Positions 7,054 to 10,337 of a stretch of DNA of 10,337 nucleotides are shown here, piece after piece. The first letter of the stretch is position 1; each line of letters begins with the position of its first letter. Origin of the DNA: an uncultured Bacteroidota bacterium (GTDB lineage Bacteria; Bacteroidota; Bacteroidia; 2-12-FULL-35-15). The stretch is taken from contig CAILDT010000161.1 of the NCBI GenBank assembly GCA_903833025.1, positions 1 through 10,337 of the forward strand, written 5' to 3'. The notes beneath the pieces are model-generated. The model saw only the letters and a list, made by a program, of their open reading frames with translations. It was not told where the DNA came from and searched no databases. The position numbers and the translations under genes were made by a program.

Positions 7054-7284
7054 CAATCAACACTTGCCCCCAAACAATTAACACTTGCCCCCAAACAATC
7101 AACACTTGCCCTAAAACAATCAACACTTGCCCCCAAACAATCAACACTTGCCCCAAAACAATCAACACTTGCACCAAAACAATCAACACTTGCCCCCAAA
7201 CAATCAACACTTGCCCTAAAACAATCAACACTTGCACCAAAACAATCAACACTTGCCCTCAAACAATCAACACTTGCCCCAACG
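7054..7284. repeat. 21-bp tandem array, 11 units
   Basis: Eleven head-to-tail units of exactly 21 bp. Each starts with caatcaacacttgc, invariant across the array except for one base in unit 2 (caatta). The remaining 7 bp vary: cccccaaa-like, ccctaaaa, ccccaaaa, caccaaaa and ccctcaaa endings mix in no simple order. A decayed unit follows (7285-7305) and a partial one precedes (7041-7053). The plus strand is almost only A, C and T, with one G per unit. Because 21 is a multiple of three and the unit has a stop in only one frame, five of six frames stay open and give artificial heptapeptide-repeat ORFs. Each core holds a small dyad, caa-cac-ttg. The spacing equals two helical turns, so all cores face the same side of the DNA. 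It could be a neutral minisatellite, a binding-site array or an iteron-like element; no rep gene is present. Confidence 0.95.
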
Positions 7285-7397
7285 CAAACAACCTCTCCCC
7301 TAAATCTATTTGCATTGTTTTAAAATCAAAAACCTCCAAGCATCAATAATAACAAGCACTTTCAAATAAATCTAATTCAAAATAATATTCACATAAC

Positions 7398-7440
7398 TTC
7401 CCCCCTCTCCTTTTTTTAGGAGAGGGGGTAGGGGGTAAGG
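7398..7440. repeat. GC-rich interspersed palindromic repeat, copy 2 (short form)
   Basis: A perfect 11-bp stem, ccccctctcct (7401-7411) with aggagaggggg (7418-7428), around a T6 loop, followed by tagggggtaagg. This corresponds to the right-hand hairpin and tail of copies 1 and 3. It lies between the 21-bp array and the HTH gene. The rest of 7306-7517 is plain AT-rich sequence with no gene or clear promoter seen. Confidence 0.75.
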
Positions 7441-7517
7441 TCTCTTCAATTAAAACTATTTTCAAATTCAGTCTTATTAAACGAGCTTTATCAAAAAAAG
7501 AGTAGTCTATTTGCGCA

Positions 7518-7739
7518 ATGGAAAAAACATTCTCAACCCATCTCTGCAATTACATCCGAATACAAGGTGCAAAAAAATTTGCCTCCCAGTTAGCTTTTGC
7601 TGATGCTTGCGGTGTTTCCGAAAAATTAATTCGTAACGTATATAATGGTACACATAATTTCCAAATAGATAATTTTGAAAAAATTGCTTGCGGTTTAGAT
7701 GAAAGTATGTCCTATATACTCATTCAAATTAATTACTAA
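7518..7739 (+). CDS. Small XRE-like helix-turn-helix protein
   Basis: This is a 73-residue protein with no signal peptide. Residues about 17-60 fit a Cro/C1-type HTH: SQLAFADACGVSEKLIRNVYNG, with the conserved Gln, Ala, Gly-Val-Ser turn, Ile/Leu and the Y-x-G after the recognition helix, then N-x-x-I-x-x-x-x-x-IACGLD typical of helices 4-5 in XRE proteins. The RNVYNG form, in place of RYERG or RIENG, is unusual. It is short, essentially a lone DNA-binding domain. The start is ATG at 7518; a near-consensus TCTATTTG lies just 4 nt upstream, too close for a normal leader. It is 53 nt ahead of the 307-aa gene in the same direction, so probably one transcript. A role as regulator of that gene, or as binder of the nearby 21-bp array, is inference. 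Confidence 0.7.
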   Translation: MEKTFSTHLCNYIRIQGAKKFASQLAFADACGVSEKLIRNVYNGTHNFQIDNFEKIACGLDESMSYILIQINY

Positions 7740-7792
7740 AATAAAATCAACACAACTAACAAATAAATAATAAACTAAAAACAATAAACAAA

Positions 7793-8716
7793 ATGGACTC
7801 AAAAGAAACAAACCTAGTTAATATGATTAACACCGTTGTTGAATTTTCCGACGCCAACCCAGCACCAGTTGCTGGCATCGCTATGTACGGTGTTACATTA
7901 ACAATAGTCAAAAACAATGCAATAGCAATCGGCATCTTAAATGGTGTCGTTACAGGCACAACTAAAGGAATTACGTCAGATACAAAACAACTCCGAAAAA
8001 CAATGACAGACTTCGCTATGCAATGCGGCTCTGCCGTTTTTGCTTACGCCAATAGCATCAATCCAGTTAACCAAACCCTTGCCGCATCCGTTAATTACCC
8101 ACAATCAAAATTAGATAGACTTACAAAAGAAGATGTCGACGATGTATGCGCCGTCATCCGCACCGCTGCCAACGACAACATTGCCGTCCTCGCTCCAGCA
8201 GGCATCACAGCACCCATCGTTGCCGCCTTCGGTGTCGCCATCAATAACTATAGCAACTCCATCCAAAAACCCCGTCAAGCAATCGTTTCCAAAAAAAATA
8301 AAAAAGAACAAATGACCGTCCTCATTCGTTCCACTATAGATATACAACTAATAAGAATAATGGATAGATTAGTTACATCCATCAAAGTTCCTCAAAAAGA
8401 TTTTCACGATGGCTACTTTTCCGCCAGAGGAATCATCGATGCCGGCTCACAATTCACCAAATTCAGAGGCAATGCAAAAGATAAAAACGGAAACCCACTT
8501 CAAAACGTAATAGCAACACTCACCAATCTCGCCGACAATTCAATAACATATACCTCCAAAACCAATAACCTCGGCAGATTCAAAAACGTAATCGTAAAAC
8601 CCGGTAATTATGATATAGTTTATACTGGCAACCACCTTTTAACTCAATCCGAATTAGATTATCACTTCTCACCCGGCTCATCCAAAATCCACAAAATAAT
8701 TATGCTGTTCATATAA
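7793..8716 (+). CDS. Hypothetical protein with C-terminal carboxypeptidase-regulatory-like domain
   Basis: This is a 307-residue protein. The N-terminal about 215 residues look helical, with alanine-rich moderately hydrophobic stretches (24-60, 130-152) but no signal peptide, no cleavage site and no strong transmembrane helix. Residues about 224-307 fit the carboxypeptidase-regulatory/transthyretin-like beta-sandwich: FRGNAKDKNGNPLQNVIATL, then SKTNNLGRFKNVIVKPGNYDIVYTG. This domain is usually extracytoplasmic, so its presence without a signal peptide is odd. The N-terminal part resembles a group of Bacteroidota hypothetical proteins with KEDVDDVC and GYYxARxIID-type blocks that I recall in multiple copies per genome; no function is known to me. 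The ATG at 7793 follows an A-rich leader typical of the phylum. The coding strand is strongly C-rich at third positions (runs of gcc, gtc, atc, acc), unlike its neighbours. An intrinsic terminator lies about 100 nt downstream. Confidence 0.75.
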   Translation: MDSKETNLVNMINTVVEFSDANPAPVAGIAMYGVTLTIVKNNAIAIGILNGVVTGTTKGITSDTKQLRKTMTDFAMQCGSAVFAYANSINPVNQTLAASVNYPQSKLDRLTKEDVDDVCAVIRTAANDNIAVLAPAGITAPIVAAFGVAINNYSNSIQKPRQAIVSKKNKKEQMTVLIRSTIDIQLIRIMDRLVTSIKVPQKDFHDGYFSARGIIDAGSQFTKFRGNAKDKNGNPLQNVIATLTNLADNSITYTSKTNNLGRFKNVIVKPGNYDIVYTGNHLLTQSELDYHFSPGSSKIHKIIMLFI

Positions 8717-8737
8717 ATTAATTTTTTTGGAAATTAA

Positions 8738-8814
8738 CGTCACACCTCGTCACCCCTCTCCTTTTTCAATGAGAGCGCCTGTCCCGCCCTTCTGCGGGAG
8801 GCAGGGGGTGAGGC
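8738..8814. repeat. GC-rich interspersed palindromic repeat, copy 3 (with extra inner hairpin)
   Basis: Begins with the same cgtcacacct as copy 1 and continues cgtcacccctctcctttttcaatgagag, then carries an extra inner hairpin, tcccgc-ccttct-gcggga (about 8782-8799), and ends gcagggggtgagg. The outer tcacccc and ggggtga segments can pair. Relative to copy 1 the right arm of the main hairpin is degraded and replaced by the extra segment. It lies between the 307-aa gene and its terminator. Confidence 0.75.
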
Positions 8815-8816
8815 AA

Positions 8817-8849
8817 AAAAATCCCGCTCTTCATCAAAGCGGGATTTTT
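8817..8849 (+). terminator. Bidirectional intrinsic terminator
   Basis: Perfect 12-bp stem, aaaaatcccgct (8817-8828) with agcgggattttt (8838-8849), around a 9-nt loop. A T-run ends the stem on the plus strand and the matching A-run gives one on the minus strand. It would end the 307-aa gene transcript from the left and any minus-strand transcript running past the EnvC-like gene from the right. Confidence 0.88.
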
Positions 8850-8876
8850 ATTGTCGTCAGTATCCAATTTCTACAA

Positions 8877-9046
8877 TAGACCTCTTTCATAATTCGTCCT
8901 GCATATTTCACCAAACACGTCATTGCGAGGGCTTTTCGCCCGAAGCAATCTAGTTTTAATGATGTTGTCGGAGATTGCTTTGCGAAAAACTCGCAATGAC
9001 GTTAGCTCTTTTTATATATAACGGAATGAATTGTGAAAGAAGTCTA
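8877..9046. repeat. MITE-like nested palindromic element, about 170 bp
   Basis: Three sets of inverted arms share one centre. The outer arms tagacctctttcataattc (8877-8895) and gaattgtgaaagaagtcta (9028-9046) pair at 17 of 19 positions plus one wobble. The middle arms acgtcattgcgag (8917-8929) and ctcgcaatgacgt (8990-9002) are perfect over 13. The inner arms gaagcaatct (8942-8951) and agattgctt (8972-8980) pair over 9. The middle and inner parts (cattgcgag...gaagcaatct) match a palindromic repeat family widespread in bacterial intergenic regions, as I recall. The outer arms are terminated by TA on both sides, as expected for an IS630/Tc1-type non-autonomous element (inference). No ORF lies inside. 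The right end is 1 nt from the EnvC-like stop codon, so it may also fold at the 3' end of that mRNA. Confidence 0.8.
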
Positions 9047-9047
9047 A

Positions 9048-10319
9048 CTAATTATTTTGAAATAACCAATCTTCAGGGTCCAATTTTGTTTTGCCTTTCC
9101 ACACCTCTAAGTGCAAAATAGTATTCGAATCACTTTCATTATAAATAATAGAAGCAATATTTTGTTTTGTCTTCACCTTGTCTTTCACCTTTACTGACAC
9201 ATCTTTTAAGTTCGAATAAATAGATAAAAACTCCCCGTGCCTCACTAATATATATTGCCCCGAACCCGGTATGTTACCAACCGCCGTAACTTCGCCATCA
9301 AAAATAACGCGCGCCATCGTGCCATTACTTGTGCTTATATCCACACCATTATTATTCACATCTATTTTTTCCATTAACGGATGCGGATGCACTCCAAAAT
9401 GTTCACTTATAATTCCTTTTGTAACAGGCCAAGGAAGTTTACCTTTGTTTTTCTCAAACGAATTTGAAAGTTCTTGTGCCTCCGGAGTCAACACTAATTT
9501 CAATGGTTTCGGTTTATTATCTGTTTCTGCTTCTTTCTGCATCTTCTCCAATTCCTTTTCTATCGCCCGTTGTATCGCAAGCTGTAGTTTTTCCGAATCT
9601 CTTTTCTTTTTGTCTAAGTCCCTTTTCAAACTTGTTTCCTGTTCTTGCAATTTCGAAAACACTTGTTCCTTCTCTCCTTTTTCAGTAGTCAAACTTTGTT
9701 TTTCTGTTTCCTGATTCCCTAATAATAAACGTTTATCCACTTTCTTTTTTTCCAATTCCACCACTTTATCATTCAGCACTTTTTTTGTTGTCGTAATCTT
9801 TTCAGCTTGTTTATGCCTGTATTCACTATATTGTTGAAAATATTTTAGTCGTAAAAATGCCTGTTCAAAATCTTTCGAAGCAAAAATAAACATCAACCTA
9901 CTCGACGCATTTTGATTTTTATAAGCATAATAAATCATTTTCCCATATTCAGCTTTTAACCGAGCTAAATCAGATTGCAAACCGGTAATTGCCAAATTGT
10001 TTTCGTTTATCTGTCGGTTTAACGTATATATCTCATTGTTTATAGTAGCAATCAATTCTTCCCGCACCGATATTTTTTTGTTTAATAACTGTAATTGATT
10101 AGCCGAAAGTTTTTTATTCTTCTTCGTTTCTTCCAACAGTTGATTAGTATATTCAATTTCTTTTTGAAGCTGTTTCTTTTTGTTTTCCAATTCTACTTTT
10201 GTCTGCGTTTTCTTTTGTGCAAAAGAAACTGCTGTGCCCAGCAATAATGCCGAACAACAAATAAGAACAAGAAAAAATAACTTACTTTTTTTCTTTATAT
10301 ACAATTTGTTCACAGTCAT
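9048..10319 (-). CDS. EnvC-like murein hydrolase activator, coiled coil plus degenerate LytM/M23 domain
   Basis: This is a 423-residue protein. Residues 1-35 are a signal peptide with a basic start, a hydrophobic core (about 14-31) and a likely cut after SFA, so it is periplasmic. Residues about 40-265 are a long charged coiled coil with a helical hairpin centre (AEYGKMIYYAYKN...FIFASKDFEQAFLRLKY), as in EnvC. Residues about 296-420 are a LytM/M23 domain starting WPVTKGIISEHFG. Zinc ligands are mostly lost: the HxGxD motif reads NNGVD (N323, D327 kept), YxHL reads YSNL (N370), and HxH reads ILH (I401, H403 kept). Like EnvC it should therefore not cut peptidoglycan itself but activate N-acetylmuramoyl-L-alanine amidases for daughter-cell separation (family knowledge). 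The ATG at 10319 gives the expected signal peptide; only 18 nt of upstream sequence is visible, so its promoter or operon cannot be judged. Confidence 0.92.
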   Translation of the reverse strand: MTVNKLYIKKKSKLFFLVLICCSALLLGTAVSFAQKKTQTKVELENKKKQLQKEIEYTNQLLEETKKNKKLSANQLQLLNKKISVREELIATINNEIYTLNRQINENNLAITGLQSDLARLKAEYGKMIYYAYKNQNASSRLMFIFASKDFEQAFLRLKYFQQYSEYRHKQAEKITTTKKVLNDKVVELEKKKVDKRLLLGNQETEKQSLTTEKGEKEQVFSKLQEQETSLKRDLDKKKRDSEKLQLAIQRAIEKELEKMQKEAETDNKPKPLKLVLTPEAQELSNSFEKNKGKLPWPVTKGIISEHFGVHPHPLMEKIDVNNNGVDISTSNGTMARVIFDGEVTAVGNIPGSGQYILVRHGEFLSIYSNLKDVSVKVKDKVKTKQNIASIIYNESDSNTILHLEVWKGKTKLDPEDWLFQNN

Positions 10320-10337
10320 TTGGTATTTTAAATGGGA

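Noticed and set aside
6799..7056. Minus-strand 85-aa ORF rich in Arg and Lys
   Set aside because: It is built from two dispersed-repeat-like segments (GC-rich patch and ccgtgtc units) and low-complexity AT sequence, with no recognisable domain.
7054..7284. Possible CRISPR array
   Set aside because: Units are contiguous 21-mers with no unique spacers, and no cas gene is present.
7506..7513. TCTATTTG as a -7 promoter element for the HTH gene
   Set aside because: It has one mismatch to TAnnTTTG and lies 4 nt from the ATG, with no -33 TTTG at proper distance.
7343..7549. Minus-strand 68-aa ORF with PPTPSPKKRRGG
   Set aside because: The motif is the translation of palindromic repeat copy 2, and the ORF overlaps the HTH gene start.
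7746..7753. atcaacac in the leader of the 307-aa gene as an isolated copy of the 21-bp core
   Set aside because: The match is only 8 bp in A/C-rich sequence, so chance is a sufficient explanation.

Overview
The window looks like a piece of a Bacteroidota chromosome. It is AT-rich. It encodes a secreted protein with a type IX secretion (T9SS) C-terminal sorting domain, a TatA with the FGGKKIPEL hinge common in this phylum, and an EnvC-like protein with a degenerate M23 domain. There is a TAnnTTTG-type promoter element in front of tatA, and starts tend to follow A-rich leaders rather than Shine-Dalgarno sequences. The taxon below phylum cannot be told from the sequence.

Left part (1-3764): a 5'-truncated family 2 glycosyltransferase of the dolichyl/polyprenyl-phosphate sugar synthase type and a small DUF2304 membrane protein lie together on the + strand, 4 nt apart. 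Facing them, with only 13 nt between the stop codons, is a minus-strand pair: a TMTC-like multi-pass membrane protein with TPR repeats, then a short-chain dehydrogenase 6 nt downstream. A polyprenyl-phosphate-sugar synthase next to a GT-C-type membrane protein suggests a lipid-linked-sugar glycosylation locus (inference).

Middle part (3765-6653): minus-strand housekeeping and secretion genes. In transcription order they are a T9SS-sorted secreted protein, tatA with its own promoter element and a UUCG-tetraloop terminator, and gatA, which starts at TTG. The 3' end of gatA runs into an interspersed GC-rich palindromic repeat that supplies its last residues and its stop codon.

Right part (6654-9047): a repeat-rich accessory stretch. 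It holds a 17-bp hairpin upstream of the T9SS gene, two further dispersed-repeat-like segments, an 11-unit 21-bp tandem array, a second copy of the palindromic repeat, a 73-aa XRE-like helix-turn-helix gene and a 307-aa protein of unknown function with a C-terminal carboxypeptidase-regulatory-like domain. These are followed by a third copy of the repeat, a bidirectional terminator and a 170-bp MITE-like palindrome ending 1 nt from the next stop codon. The two + strand genes here run against the flanking minus-strand genes, and the 307-aa gene is unusually C-rich on its coding strand.

Right end (9048-10319): a minus-strand EnvC-like cell-division murein hydrolase activator. No tRNA, rRNA, CRISPR array, transposase or integrase was seen. 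The best candidates for something undescribed are the 21-bp array with the adjacent HTH and 307-aa genes, and the nested palindromic element at 8877-9046.
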